From: Endozoicomonas arenosclerae
Lineage (GTDB): Bacteria; Pseudomonadota; Gammaproteobacteria; Pseudomonadales; Endozoicomonadaceae
DNA: 64,000 nucleotides
Direction: 5' to 3'
NCBI RefSeq assembly: GCF_001562015.1
Contig: NZ_LASA01000060.1
Span: 34,577 to 98,576, forward strand
A model generated the notes under the pieces. The model saw nothing but the letters and a program-made list of their open reading frames with translations. It did no database searches and was not told where the DNA came from. This document shows, one piece after another, positions 43,976 through 53,130 of this stretch (within the stretch, counting starts at the first letter, position 1; each line of letters starts with the position of its first letter). A program made the translations under genes and the position numbers.

Positions 43976-44328
43976 TTGAATATCCGGGGCCATAGAAGTC
44001 CTGCTTTCAGAAGGTAGTCATGTGAAGCTGCTGGCTATTTGCAGTTGACTCATTGTCCGAATAAAAGTGCTGACCAAGATACAAAAAATGACCTGCATCT
44101 CAGGATGAATAGGGGGAGTATCGCCAGCACAGGGACAGACTGTTCAGGTTTCAATTAATGCCTTTCAGTTCCTGACTCTGAGTGAGCCGGGTCAGGGTAA
44201 ATACTGAAATTACAAGTACAGCCTTTTCGACTACCTTCTAGATAAATATTCGGTGCTGTCAGTGGGTGGCCATCCGACTGACTGTGATTGAAAAGAATGA
44301 AACTGTTAAGTGACCAGAGGAATTATCG
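43976..44328 (+). promoter_or_regulatory. Long structured leader upstream of gcvH
   Basis: This 350-base stretch has no convincing ORF. It contains a CCTGAC/GTCAGG stem near 44171-44196 and a GTCAGT/ACTGAC hairpin at 44258-44282, just before the ribosome site. Elements reminiscent of glycine aptamers occur in order (CCGAA, CTCAGG, GGGACAGA between about 44058 and 44139), but the consensus context around them is poor. A diverged glycine riboswitch is possible but unproven. Confidence 0.3.
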
Positions 44329-44721
44329 ATGAGCAGCATTCCATCCGAACTGCGTTATGTTCGTTCCCACGAGTGGATTCGAATCGAAGAAGACGGTACT
44401 GCCACCATTGGTATTACTGATCATGCCCAGGAAGCTCTGGGTGATGTAGTTTTTGTTGAACTGCCTGAAGTTGGTTCCATTCTGGCTGCTGAAGACGAAG
44501 CCGGCGTGGTTGAGTCTGTAAAAGCAGCTTCTGACATTTATGCTCCGATTTCTGGCGAAGTAGTTGCTATCAATGAAGCACTGGAAGAAACACCAGAAAC
44601 TGTGAACGGTGCTCCTTACGATGAGGGCTGGTTCTTCAAGGTGAAGATCACTGACGAAGGTCAGCTGTCCGAACTGATGGACGCCGAAGCTTACGCTGAA
44701 TTTGTAGAGTCAGAAGCTTGA
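44329..44721 (+). CDS. gcvH: Glycine cleavage system H protein
   Basis: 130 residues, the lipoyl carrier of the glycine cleavage complex. The lipoylated lysine is in [12 protein letters not shown], and [27 protein letters not shown] is the typical N-terminus (read in pieces). AGAGG lies about eight bases before the ATG. It stands alone: gcvT and gcvP are not in the window, and a terminator follows. It may also serve lipoate transfer. Confidence 0.95.
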   Translation: MSSIPSELRYVRSHEWIRIEEDGTATIGITDHAQEALGDVVFVELPEVGSILAAEDEAGVVESVKAASDIYAPISGEVVAINEALEETPETVNGAPYDEGWFFKVKITDEGQLSELMDAEAYAEFVESEA

Positions 44722-44743
44722 TAGAGCTTGTCTGACTTTCTGG

Positions 44744-44772
44744 AAAAGCCCTGCACTGTCAGGGCTTTTTTG
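44744..44772 (+). terminator. Terminator after gcvH
   Basis: A 10-bp perfect stem (44744-44753 with 44760-44769) with a 6-base loop ends in a T-run. Confidence 0.92.
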
Positions 44773-44857
44773 TGGACGGCTTTTCTGTATTCTCGTCCCG
44801 GTAAGAGCTTGCTGCTTTAGCTTCTGGCGGTATACTTCACCCTCCCTTCCTGTAGAT

Positions 44858-45625
44858 ATGACTCTCACGATGAATGACGACCAGCTGCTGCGCTACAGCC
44901 GACAAATACTATTGCCTCAGGTAGATATTGAGGGGCAGGAGCGGTTGCTCAATGCTCATGTTCTGATTGTTGGAATGGGTGGCCTGGGCTGTCCCGCGGC
45001 TATTTATCTGGCTGCTGCGGGGGTTGGAAGGCTGACTATTATTGACCCGGACGTGGTCGATACCACCAATCTTCAAAGGCAGATTGCCTTTTCCACAGAT
45101 GATGTCGGACAGTTTAAGGTTCATGCTGCTGCAGCAAGAATCAGTGCGATGAATCCTGGCATTGAAATCGATCCAATCCCGAGAAAACTGGATGAGCAGG
45201 AAGTGTTGGGTCTGGTAGAAAATACCGACCTGGTTCTGGATGCCACAGACAATTTCGACAGCCGCTTCATGGTGAATCGTTGTTGTGTCAAAGCTGGAGT
45301 GCCGCTGGTAACGGGAGCTGCAATCCGCTTGAACGGTCAGCTGACAGTCTTTGATCGTTGGCAGGAAAATGCACCTTGTTACCGTTGTCTCTACTCGGAA
45401 GAAATAGCAGAAGAGTTGAGCTGTTCTGAATCCGGGATTCTGGGACCGGTGGTTGGGACCATAGGTACCATGCAGGCGTTGGAAGCGATCAAGCTACTTA
45501 CAGGTGCGGGTAAGTCATTGAATGGTCGATTGCTGATGTTTGATGCTGCCACTATGGAGTGGCAGAGTCTGGCGCTGGAAGCTGATCCTGAATGTCCGGT
45601 ATGCGGTCAGAATGGCATTTCTTAA
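44858..45625 (+). CDS. moeB: MoeB/ThiF-type adenylyltransferase
   Basis: 255 residues, an E1-like enzyme that adenylates the C-terminus of MoaD or ThiS. Motifs are LRYSRQILLPQVDIEGQ, the nucleotide loop IVGMGGLGCPA, NLQRQIAFST and DATDNFDSRF. Zinc cysteines are in CYRC and CPVC. MoeB versus ThiF cannot be settled by neighbours: no moa or thi genes are close. The ATG at 44870 is an alternative start. Confidence 0.88.
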   Translation: MTLTMNDDQLLRYSRQILLPQVDIEGQERLLNAHVLIVGMGGLGCPAAIYLAAAGVGRLTIIDPDVVDTTNLQRQIAFSTDDVGQFKVHAAAARISAMNPGIEIDPIPRKLDEQEVLGLVENTDLVLDATDNFDSRFMVNRCCVKAGVPLVTGAAIRLNGQLTVFDRWQENAPCYRCLYSEEIAEELSCSESGILGPVVGTIGTMQALEAIKLLTGAGKSLNGRLLMFDAATMEWQSLALEADPECPVCGQNGIS

Positions 45626-45631
45626 ACGAAT

Positions 45632-45892
45632 TCAATCCTGATAGTTTTGAACTTCACTTAACAGGCGTTGTTTGTGCTCACTGTCCAGTTCGTTCCAGTG
45701 GGCACCTATCAAAGCTCCTTCCATGGCATAGAGTAGAACCTTGGAAACTTTAAAGCCTCTGTCCCTCACTTTGCAGTAAGCTGCTACTGCCCCCACCTCA
45801 TGAAGTTGCTCAAGAGTACGAATACCCACAGCGTTAAGCCACTGCACTGAAGTTTTACCTAGATTTTTTAACTCGATCAGGTCAGTTGCCAT
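45632..45892 (-). CDS. TfoX C-terminal-domain protein
   Basis: 86 residues from the ATG at 45892. The sequence DLIELKNLGKTSVQWLNAVG matches the C-terminal domain of TfoX/Sxy, a helix-hairpin-helix-like fold; the N-terminal TfoX domain is absent. Single-domain forms are common and of unknown role. The frame is open further upstream to 46039, but that part does not look like protein. It is convergent with moeB. Confidence 0.75.
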   Translation of the reverse strand: MATDLIELKNLGKTSVQWLNAVGIRTLEQLHEVGAVAAYCKVRDRGFKVSKVLLYAMEGALIGAHWNELDSEHKQRLLSEVQNYQD

Positions 45893-45997
45893 ACCGGTTT
45901 CCCAAATCGTCCCAAGCGTCCATGTCAGGGGTTTGATATTTCTGAATGTCAGAAGGAATTTTCTTTTAATGAGTTTAATGATAGACGAGTCTTTACA

Positions 45998-46017
45998 GCT
46001 GCCCATAAAAGGGCAGC
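45998..46017 (-). terminator. Hairpin after kinase-fusion gene
   Basis: GCTGCCC and GGGCAGC (45998-46004, 46011-46017) form a 7-bp stem with a 6-base loop, 18 bases past the stop of the minus-strand gene. A 17-base palindrome, GATCAATT-T-AATTGATC (46034-46050), covers that stop codon. Confidence 0.45.
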
Positions 46018-46035
46018 CGAAGAGGGAAAAATAGA

Positions 46036-47667
46036 TCAATTTAATTGATCAGTCAGGTCAGATAGCAGTTTTTCACGCCAGTTCTCGATGGCGGTGTTTA
46101 GTACTATGGTGTGGGTTTTTTCGTGATCAGAGAGCGGTTCTTCCCATTGATGTTGCTTTTGAATCAGGTCGGCAGTGGCTTCTGATGCGTCAGTGTTGTT
46201 GGATTGACGTTTACTGATACGGCTTTTCAGAACGTCGTCGGGTGCCATACATTTGACTATAAAATAGGGGAGCTGAAGCACCTCTGCTGGCTGACAACAG
46301 AGTGTTCTTTCCTGCGTTTTAAGGGATGCTCCATCTATGATCACGGGAATGCCCTGACTTAACAGAAACCCGGCTGTTTCCTGTATCTGCTTATAGGTTT
46401 TATCAGTGACTTCCTGGGTATAGATATCCAGTTTGGCATCGTGGCTTGATGCCTCTGGCTTGAGGCCAAACAGTCTTTTCCGTTCAATGTCTGTTCGGAG
46501 CATAATGCAGTGAGAGTTTTCGACCAGTTGTTTGCCTGCTGTTGTTTTTCCTGAGCCGGACAGTCCCTGCATAATTACGAGAAAGGGTTTTACTTCCTTA
46601 GAATAACTTTCAGCCAGTGTGGCAAACTCACGGTATTCTCTCAGAACTTCATTACGAAGCTCATCTGTAATATTGTCACCATGCAAACGGAACAGGACAA
46701 CTTTTGCCCGCACTACAGCACGGTAAGCCTTATAAAAGTTTAAAAGACCTAAACCACGATAGTCGCCACTGATCTCCATATATCGGTTAACGACAGGTGA
46801 CGCTAGGTGAGAAAGCCCCCTGGAATCCAGATCCATACACAAGAAGCCAAGGTCGGCCATCGTGTCTGTCCAGCGGAAATCTTCATTGAACTCTATGCAG
46901 TCAAACAGAGTGACTTTGCCCTCAAAAATGGTGATGTTTCCTAGGTGTACATCGCCATGGCAGGCTTTAATGAAACCCTGTTCCTTTCTCTCACGAATAA
47001 GCGGCAACAATTGCTGATAACTGTCTGTTGCCCACTTTTCCATTCTGGCCAGCTGGGCGAGGTCCTGTTCTTCATTCAGCAGAGGTCTGATCTGATCAAA
47101 GTTCTGCTCTACCGGAAACCAGACATGCTCTTGCGAGCCGTAGTGCTGATCCGCTGTGCTGACTTCAATGTCACTATGGAATTCTGCGAGTTGTTCAGCG
47201 ACGTCCAGTAAGGGCTCAAGAGTCAGTTTTCCTGACGAGCTGATTGAGTCCAGCATGTCCTCTTGCGGGAACTGTTTCATGACAATGGCGTACTCGAAAG
47301 GCTGAGTCTGGTCATTCAGTATAGGGTTGTCGGGAGAGCCGCTGATGGGAATCACTGAGTCATAGAGTCGGGGAGCCAGCCGTTGGTTCAGTTTGACTTC
47401 CATTTCACAGAACTTCTTACGGTCAGATAGTTCTGTGAAATTCAAAAAACCGAAATCCATGGGCTTTTTGATTTTGTAGACTTTCTCACCCGTCAGAATC
47501 ACCCAGGATATATGAGTTTCCAAAAGCTCTATCTTCTCAACAGGGTGAGGATAGGCTGAGGGCTTGAGTAAAGCCTCGATGAGTTCCGTGCTCAATGTCT
47601 TGATCCGTTGTTGATTGTTATTTTTTGTCTGGTTCTGATTATACCTGCCTGACGATGATTTGCTCAT
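46036..47667 (-). CDS. Bifunctional aminoglycoside-phosphotransferase-like / P-loop kinase protein
   Basis: 543 residues. The N-terminal two-thirds is an APH-like kinase: VYKIKKPMDFGFLNF, the catalytic CHGDVHLGNIT and LFDCIEFNEDFRW. The C-terminal third (from about 360) is a P-loop NTPase with MQGLSGSGKTTAGKQL and LRTDIERKRLFGL, like gluconate or nucleotide kinases. This fusion is widespread in proteobacteria and annotated as APH/ATP-binding protein; substrates are unknown and drug resistance should not be assumed. It is divergent from mrcB. Confidence 0.85.
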   Translation of the reverse strand: MSKSSSGRYNQNQTKNNNQQRIKTLSTELIEALLKPSAYPHPVEKIELLETHISWVILTGEKVYKIKKPMDFGFLNFTELSDRKKFCEMEVKLNQRLAPRLYDSVIPISGSPDNPILNDQTQPFEYAIVMKQFPQEDMLDSISSSGKLTLEPLLDVAEQLAEFHSDIEVSTADQHYGSQEHVWFPVEQNFDQIRPLLNEEQDLAQLARMEKWATDSYQQLLPLIRERKEQGFIKACHGDVHLGNITIFEGKVTLFDCIEFNEDFRWTDTMADLGFLCMDLDSRGLSHLASPVVNRYMEISGDYRGLGLLNFYKAYRAVVRAKVVLFRLHGDNITDELRNEVLREYREFATLAESYSKEVKPFLVIMQGLSGSGKTTAGKQLVENSHCIMLRTDIERKRLFGLKPEASSHDAKLDIYTQEVTDKTYKQIQETAGFLLSQGIPVIIDGASLKTQERTLCCQPAEVLQLPYFIVKCMAPDDVLKSRISKRQSNNTDASEATADLIQKQHQWEEPLSDHEKTHTIVLNTAIENWREKLLSDLTDQLN

Positions 47668-47858
47668 CCCTCTAATGGAGGAAATTCAAATAAGGGAAGC
47701 GAAGAGAGCCTGTATCGGTAAACAGCCATAAGCTGGAAATGTTGCTCATTTTGATCCTTGAAATTATTTACAGGATTCTAAATAGCGGAGTTTTCATATT
47801 AAAAAACACGGCAAACCATAGAGCTATTACGGAAAACTATGACGTATAATCTCGCACT

Positions 47859-50201
47859 ATGGTCACAAAGAAAAAAACACCGTCCAGGGGGAAATCCTCC
47901 AGACGCAAGAAGAAAGCCCCTAAAGCTGGTGGGCTCAAGCGCTGGTTTTTGATTCTGGTAAAGCTGGGTGTCTGCGGTCTGATTGTACTGGCGGCCTACA
48001 CCGTTTATCTGGATGCGGTTGTCACAAAAAAATTTGAAGGTAAAAAATGGGCGATACCTGCTCAGGTCTATGCTCGCCCACTGGAACTGTATGAGGGGCA
48101 GTTACTCAACCCTGATGAACTGCAGGCCCAACTGCGACGTCAGGGTTACCAGGCGGTAAGAGATGTTAAACGCCCTGGTACCTTTGCCCGTACAGGAAGT
48201 CGCTTCATCATTTATAGCCGAGGCTTTCATTTCCCGGATGGGGCAGAGCCTTCACGTTATGCCAGTGTCGTTTTTTCAGAAAATGAAGTGACCAGTCTCA
48301 AGGGCAAGAATGCCGAGAGCCTTCCGTTACTGAGACTGGACCCTCAGCCGGTTGGGGGAATTTATCCTTCGACCTTTGAAGATCGTATTCTCATTCGTGA
48401 ATCTCAGGCACCAAAGGCTTTGACAAAAGCCCTGTTGGCAATAGAAGACAAGAATTTCTATGAGCACTGGGGTATTTCCCCGAGTTCTATTGCCAGGGCA
48501 TTTCTGGTCAATCTGAGAGCAGGAGGTGTTGTGCAGGGTGGGAGTACCTTGACACAGCAGCTGGTTAAAAACTTTTATCTAAGCAATGACAGAACTCTGA
48601 GCCGTAAGGTCAATGAAGCGATTATGTCAGTGCTGTTGGACTTTCATTATTCCAAAGAAGAAATTCTGGAAACCTATCTGAATGAGGTTTATCTGGGGCA
48701 GCATGGCAGACGAGCTATTCATGGTTTTGGTCTTGCCAGTCATTTCTATTTTGCCCAGCCTATTCAAGAGTTGAGTCTTGCCCGTGTGGCTCTTTTAGTG
48801 GCTCTGGTGAAAGGTCCCTCGTATTACGACCCAAGACGTTTTCCTGAAAGAGCAAAAGAGCGAAGAAATCTGGTACTGGATGTGATGGCGGATGAAGGTA
48901 TTGTGCCTCGTTCTGAAGCCGAACGTTCAAAAAAACTACCTCTCGGAGTCGTCACCAGAGAACAGCTTAACACCAGTGCTTACCCTGCCTACATCGATAT
49001 GGTGAAAAAGCAGCTGCGTGAGGATTATGATGAGCGTGATCTGACTTCGGAAGGTCTCAGGATCTTCACCAACATGGATCCCATTATCCAGCGCTTTGCC
49101 CAGAAAAGTATGACCAGCACGGTTGGCCAACTGGAAAAGGACAACCCTGAACTGCAAGGGGCTATGGTAGTGACCTCAGCTCAGACTGGTGATCTTCTAG
49201 CAGTAGTAGGGGATAAAAACCCAGGTTATGTTGGCTTTAACCGGGCCGTGGATGCCCGTAGGCCAGTAGGGTCGCTGCTCAAGCCTGCTATCTATCTGAC
49301 TGCACTGGAACAACCTGCACGATTCAGCTTAACGACACCAGTTAATGATTCCCCTATTCAGGTAGATGATGGTCAGGGTGGGCTTTGGGAGCCTTCCAAC
49401 TATGACGGTAAATCCAGGGGCATGGTGCCTTTACAGGAAGCTCTGGCCAAATCCTACAACCAGGCGGCTATTCAGACAGGAATGGCTCTGGGACTGGATA
49501 ATGTGCTCAAGACGGTTGAGAGTTTGGGCGTTGAGAGAAAGCTGCCTCATTACCCGTCGGTAATGCTGGGTGCGGCATCTCTTTCGCCTATGGATATCGC
49601 TTCCATGTATCAAACCATTGCCAGCGGAGGTTACAAAATGCCTTTGCGTGCTATCGATGCGGTGGTTGATGCCCAGGGGCAGCCCCTGAAACGGTACAGT
49701 ATCTCGGTTGAAAGAGCTTTTGATGCCGCTCCCATGGAACTTTTGCGGCATGCCATGGGTCAGGTAATGAGAGAAGGAACAGGACGCAGAGCTTACTGGA
49801 GCATCAGTCAGGATATTCAGCTGGCTGGCAAGAGCGGTACAACCAACGATTCTAGAGACAGCTGGTTTGCCGGTTTCTCAGGCAATCTGATGGCCGTTAC
49901 CTGGCTGGGGAATGATGATAACAGCCCCACCAGTCTCACTGGCAGTAGTGGTGCGCTCAGGGTCTGGACCCGGTTTATGCAACAGGTGCCCATCAAGTCG
50001 GTTCAACCTTTGAACAGTGAGCAGGTTGAATATGTTTGGGTTAAGCCGGCGGCCAACTTAAGAACAGGACGCAGTTGTGAAGGCGCGGTAAGAGTGCCTT
50101 ATATCAAAGGTTCAGAACCTGTGGAGTATCAGGGGTGTGGTCGAACCGTTAGCGAACCGGTTAAAACACTGTTTGATTCCATAAAGTCATGGTTTGATTA
50201 A
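47859..50201 (+). CDS. mrcB: Penicillin-binding protein 1B
   Basis: 780 residues. A basic cytoplasmic N-terminus, one membrane helix (about 28-50), a UB2H domain (about 60-150), a GT51 glycosyltransferase (EDKNFYEHWG, GGSTLTQQLVKNF, EAIMSVLLDF) and a transpeptidase domain follow in order. The transpeptidase has SxxK in GSLLKP (near 470), SxN in KSYNQ and KSGTT. It makes and cross-links peptidoglycan. The next gene, directly adjacent, encodes its probable activator. Confidence 0.95.
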   Translation: MVTKKKTPSRGKSSRRKKKAPKAGGLKRWFLILVKLGVCGLIVLAAYTVYLDAVVTKKFEGKKWAIPAQVYARPLELYEGQLLNPDELQAQLRRQGYQAVRDVKRPGTFARTGSRFIIYSRGFHFPDGAEPSRYASVVFSENEVTSLKGKNAESLPLLRLDPQPVGGIYPSTFEDRILIRESQAPKALTKALLAIEDKNFYEHWGISPSSIARAFLVNLRAGGVVQGGSTLTQQLVKNFYLSNDRTLSRKVNEAIMSVLLDFHYSKEEILETYLNEVYLGQHGRRAIHGFGLASHFYFAQPIQELSLARVALLVALVKGPSYYDPRRFPERAKERRNLVLDVMADEGIVPRSEAERSKKLPLGVVTREQLNTSAYPAYIDMVKKQLREDYDERDLTSEGLRIFTNMDPIIQRFAQKSMTSTVGQLEKDNPELQGAMVVTSAQTGDLLAVVGDKNPGYVGFNRAVDARRPVGSLLKPAIYLTALEQPARFSLTTPVNDSPIQVDDGQGGLWEPSNYDGKSRGMVPLQEALAKSYNQAAIQTGMALGLDNVLKTVESLGVERKLPHYPSVMLGAASLSPMDIASMYQTIASGGYKMPLRAIDAVVDAQGQPLKRYSISVERAFDAAPMELLRHAMGQVMREGTGRRAYWSISQDIQLAGKSGTTNDSRDSWFAGFSGNLMAVTWLGNDDNSPTSLTGSSGALRVWTRFMQQVPIKSVQPLNSEQVEYVWVKPAANLRTGRSCEGAVRVPYIKGSEPVEYQGCGRTVSEPVKTLFDSIKSWFD

Positions 50202-50579
50202 ATGAAGCGATTATTACCTCTGCTGTTAGTCACTTTGCTAACGGGTTGTGCAGGCACAGGACAAGTGGCCTATATGCCGCAATCTATTTCTACCGATTCA
50301 GACTCACCCTATGAGCATCGAACCGATGCGGTAGGCACGCTTCTGGATCAGGCATGGAATGCTATGGCAGAGAATGATCTGAACCGGGCGGGAAGCTCTT
50401 TGTCCAGAGCCATGAGAATCAGTCCGACGGATCCATCCGTTTACTATCTGATGGCTCAACTCCGAAAGAAACAGGGACAGCACGAACAGGCCCGAGAACT
50501 GGCAGGTAGAGCCTTGAGTCTGGGGCCAGAGTCAGGACTCAGACGACAGATTCAAGGCTTTTTGGGTGGGCTGGGATAA
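50202..50579 (+). CDS. lpoP: TPR lipoprotein, LpoP-like PBP1B activator
   Basis: 125 residues with a lipoprotein signal (LLTGC lipobox, Cys16) and a short linker, followed by TPR-like helices (about 45-120; NDLNRAGSSLSRAMRISPTD and QHEQARELAGRALSLGP). The ATG abuts the mrcB stop without a gap. In Pseudomonas the PBP1B activator LpoP is a TPR outer-membrane lipoprotein encoded beside the PBP1B gene; size, anchor, repeat and position all match here. The role is inferred from this match. Confidence 0.75.
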   Translation: MKRLLPLLLVTLLTGCAGTGQVAYMPQSISTDSDSPYEHRTDAVGTLLDQAWNAMAENDLNRAGSSLSRAMRISPTDPSVYYLMAQLRKKQGQHEQARELAGRALSLGPESGLRRQIQGFLGGLG

Positions 50580-50590
50580 AGCAGCAAGAT

Positions 50591-52540
50591 TTACTGGTTC
50601 AACTCAGGCCATTGTTTCTTGAGAATATCAAACCCGGTGATGATTGCACCATGATCAGAGGCTTGCAGAACAGGATGACCATCTGCCAGAAGACAATAAG
50701 CTTCTGATGGAGATATCTGGTTGCCAGAGTAGAAAATAAAGTCGATCCTTCCCTGTGAAGGGTTGCCCTTGAAGTAGGGAGTCCAGGTTTTACAAGCATT
50801 TGTCACAGGGTCTGGCTTAACTTCCCGGTAACTATCGAGAAATCCCAGGTTTTCAGCTGCAAGAGATGTAGGCCAATCTATTGCGCCGCGATCGTAATAG
50901 TTGGTTTCTGCCGTAAAGTCCTGGTGTGAATAGGTATTTAAATCACCCGCTATGATGACAGGGCGTAGATTCGTATTGGCTTCGTTCAGTGCCTTGGTCA
51001 TGTAAGCAGATAGAGTGTCAGCCCTTCCCTGATCCATAGCTATCAACTCTTTGTTCGTATACTTGGGGTCTGATACCGGGTTGGTCACATCGCCCCCACC
51101 TGAGCTGGCACTGAGCCAAACAGAGTAAACATCCATTTCACGATTCTCGGGCATACTCAGTCTGACGCCACAAAGACCACTGTCACATTGCACAAGATCA
51201 GAAGCGATTGGGAAGCGGCTCAACACAGTCAGGTTATTTTCTGCATCAGCTGTTTTTAAATAAAATCCAAGGCGTTCGGCCAGCGCTGCTTGATAACCAT
51301 AAGATTCCTGCATCAAAAGGACATCTACATTGCTGTTTATTATTTGTTCGTAGATATATTCCTGGCCTGATTCGGGGCTGGCTTGAGAACCGGCATGCCA
51401 GATATTGTATGACATAACGGTAATTTGCTCCGGCAATGTGGAGTAATCTACATCTCGAGCCGTTGAAAATTGCCAGGCTGGCCCCTGGATTGTTGACGTG
51501 CCATCTGAAACAGTTACTCGCCAGAAGTAGTCCTGCTCAGGTTGAAGTTGACCAATATCAATACTGTTTTCAGTTGTTGAGAACTCGTTTATAACATGAT
51601 TGAAAGTCTCGTCTTCGGCAATTTCAACCCGGTAAAGGCTGTTGTTATTTTTGAACTCGTTACCCTGTTGCCATTTCAAGGTCAGATTTTCAAACGGAAC
51701 ATTTTTTATCTGGTGAGATGGGGAGGGACTGTAGGCAGATAATGTTCTTTTGTTTTCTTGTGCCAGAAGAGCAATATAAGGCTCGGTCAAAACACCTGAA
51801 TAGATTCTGATATCGTCAATGTAAAAGTTGGCGGATCCCAGAGGTTCAACGTCGCCTGTAATTCCAGCGCCAAAACTCAACTGGTTACTGGCCAGATTGA
51901 TTGGCAGGCCTTCTGCTATTTTTTTTCCATCGATATAGAGGACTGAACCATGAAGGTCGTTAGTCAGGGTGATGGAAAGCCATTCATCTTTTTGTGGTTT
52001 GATCCCACCCAGGAGCTTAACAGGTTGATCGTTGTTAGGTGTTGAAGAATTGAACCACTTTCGCCATAGCTCAATCTCTCCCTTCCCATTAAGAACAAGA
52101 GCAGGTTCTCTGGAGCGCCCACCAAAGTGGCTGCCATCAATAATGTTGCTGTAATCTTCAGGCTGCTGATTATCAAACTTGACTCTAAATGACAGCGTTC
52201 GGTATTCAGATAGATTGACATCCTCGATCAGAATGTTGTCGTCGGCTGTAAATTTATGGATAGCATTGTTGTTCTCATACAGAGTGTTATTGCTGTTTAG
52301 AGTAACTTTTGCTGGATACTTCTTGCCAATATTATTTGGATCCAGCTTTGAACCTGAAGGAGGGTTATCAAAGTCCATTGAGACCAGCAGGGTGGTATTA
52401 CCAACCTCTTCCAAAGTCATTGTATTTATCTGATCTTCAGGCGGAGAGTCAGGACTGGGCGAATCATTGTCGTCACAGCCAGCAAGTAAGCTGGCAACCA
52501 ATACTAAGGGAAAGAAACTGATTCTTATAGGCACTCGCAT
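50591..52540 (-). CDS. Lipoprotein with LamG-like, FN3-like and endonuclease/phosphatase domains
   Basis: 649 residues. The lipobox is LLAGC (Cys22), followed by an Asp/Ser/Pro linker. A concanavalin-like (LamG) domain (about 50-255, ending FYIDDIRIYSGVL) comes first, then an FN3-like segment (about 275-365), then an endonuclease/exonuclease/phosphatase domain (about 375-640). Its motifs are VMSYNIWHAG, LLMQES, IIAGDLNTYSH, RIDFIFYSG and ASDHGAII, the full metal-dependent catalytic set. It may be a surface nuclease or phosphodiesterase/sphingomyelinase-like enzyme; substrate unknown. Confidence 0.82.
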   Translation of the reverse strand: MRVPIRISFFPLVLVASLLAGCDDNDSPSPDSPPEDQINTMTLEEVGNTTLLVSMDFDNPPSGSKLDPNNIGKKYPAKVTLNSNNTLYENNNAIHKFTADDNILIEDVNLSEYRTLSFRVKFDNQQPEDYSNIIDGSHFGGRSREPALVLNGKGEIELWRKWFNSSTPNNDQPVKLLGGIKPQKDEWLSITLTNDLHGSVLYIDGKKIAEGLPINLASNQLSFGAGITGDVEPLGSANFYIDDIRIYSGVLTEPYIALLAQENKRTLSAYSPSPSHQIKNVPFENLTLKWQQGNEFKNNNSLYRVEIAEDETFNHVINEFSTTENSIDIGQLQPEQDYFWRVTVSDGTSTIQGPAWQFSTARDVDYSTLPEQITVMSYNIWHAGSQASPESGQEYIYEQIINSNVDVLLMQESYGYQAALAERLGFYLKTADAENNLTVLSRFPIASDLVQCDSGLCGVRLSMPENREMDVYSVWLSASSGGGDVTNPVSDPKYTNKELIAMDQGRADTLSAYMTKALNEANTNLRPVIIAGDLNTYSHQDFTAETNYYDRGAIDWPTSLAAENLGFLDSYREVKPDPVTNACKTWTPYFKGNPSQGRIDFIFYSGNQISPSEAYCLLADGHPVLQASDHGAIITGFDILKKQWPELNQ

Positions 52541-52761
52541 AAACTACCTGTTTTTCCGAAGAATAATGAATGAAAAACTTATGGAGAGATTTTTATAAGA
52601 TTACTGTCTTTTTGTTTCAGAGTTATTTCATATTTCTTAATGCTAAAAATGAAGGTTTTCAGCCATTGAGAGTGAGATTTGTTTTTAAGCGGGAAAGCAC
52701 GGATGCTTTCTCTGGTGTCATTGGGATAGAATGTTGGAAAGCATATTTTTTATAGCAAGTC

Positions 52762-53073
52762 ATGACTACAGAAGTTAGAGAATTACTGGTCTCTCTGGAA
52801 GAAGAGTTGAAGCGTCTGGAATGCTGGCAGGCCATGCCTCCATCAGCAGAGGCTCTGGCCAGTACCACACCATTCTGCATGGATACAATGGGCTTTACCC
52901 AGTGGTTGCAGTGGCTGTTTATTCCCAGGGTTCATGCCATTCTGGATCAGGACTCTGCGCTGCCAAAAGGGGCTAACATCAAGCCTTATGCAGAAGAGGC
53001 TTTGATGGTTGAGAAGATAGAAGCCACCCAGCTGCTGGTGTTGATGGAACGTTTTGATCAGCTGATGAACTAA
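52762..53073 (+). CDS. yqcC: YqcC family protein (DUF446)
   Basis: 103 residues. The family features are ELKRLECWQAMPPSAEALASTTPFC (read in pieces), FTQWLQWLFIPR and ALPKGANIKPYAEEA. YqcC is a small helical cytoplasmic protein of unknown role, often next to truC or syd. Neither is seen here. Confidence 0.88.
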   Translation: MTTEVRELLVSLEEELKRLECWQAMPPSAEALASTTPFCMDTMGFTQWLQWLFIPRVHAILDQDSALPKGANIKPYAEEALMVEKIEATQLLVLMERFDQLMN

Positions 53074-53086
53074 TCAGCCATGGTTG

Positions 53087-53121
53087 GATGAATACAGAAG
53101 AATAATCTTGCTGTATTCATC
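53087..53121. terminator. Bidirectional terminator between yqcC and urtE
   Basis: An 11-bp perfect stem (53087-53097 with 53111-53121) with a 13-base loop lies between the convergent genes. T-runs are weak. Confidence 0.65.
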
Positions 53122-53130
53122 TCGATACCT

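Noticed and set aside
46036..47667. Aminoglycoside resistance gene
   Set aside because: Only the kinase fold is shared; the fusion to a P-loop kinase is a common chromosomal family with no shown drug substrate.
52570..52755. Short plus-strand frame before yqcC
   Set aside because: No ribosome site, AT-rich, no recognisable features; treated as intergenic.
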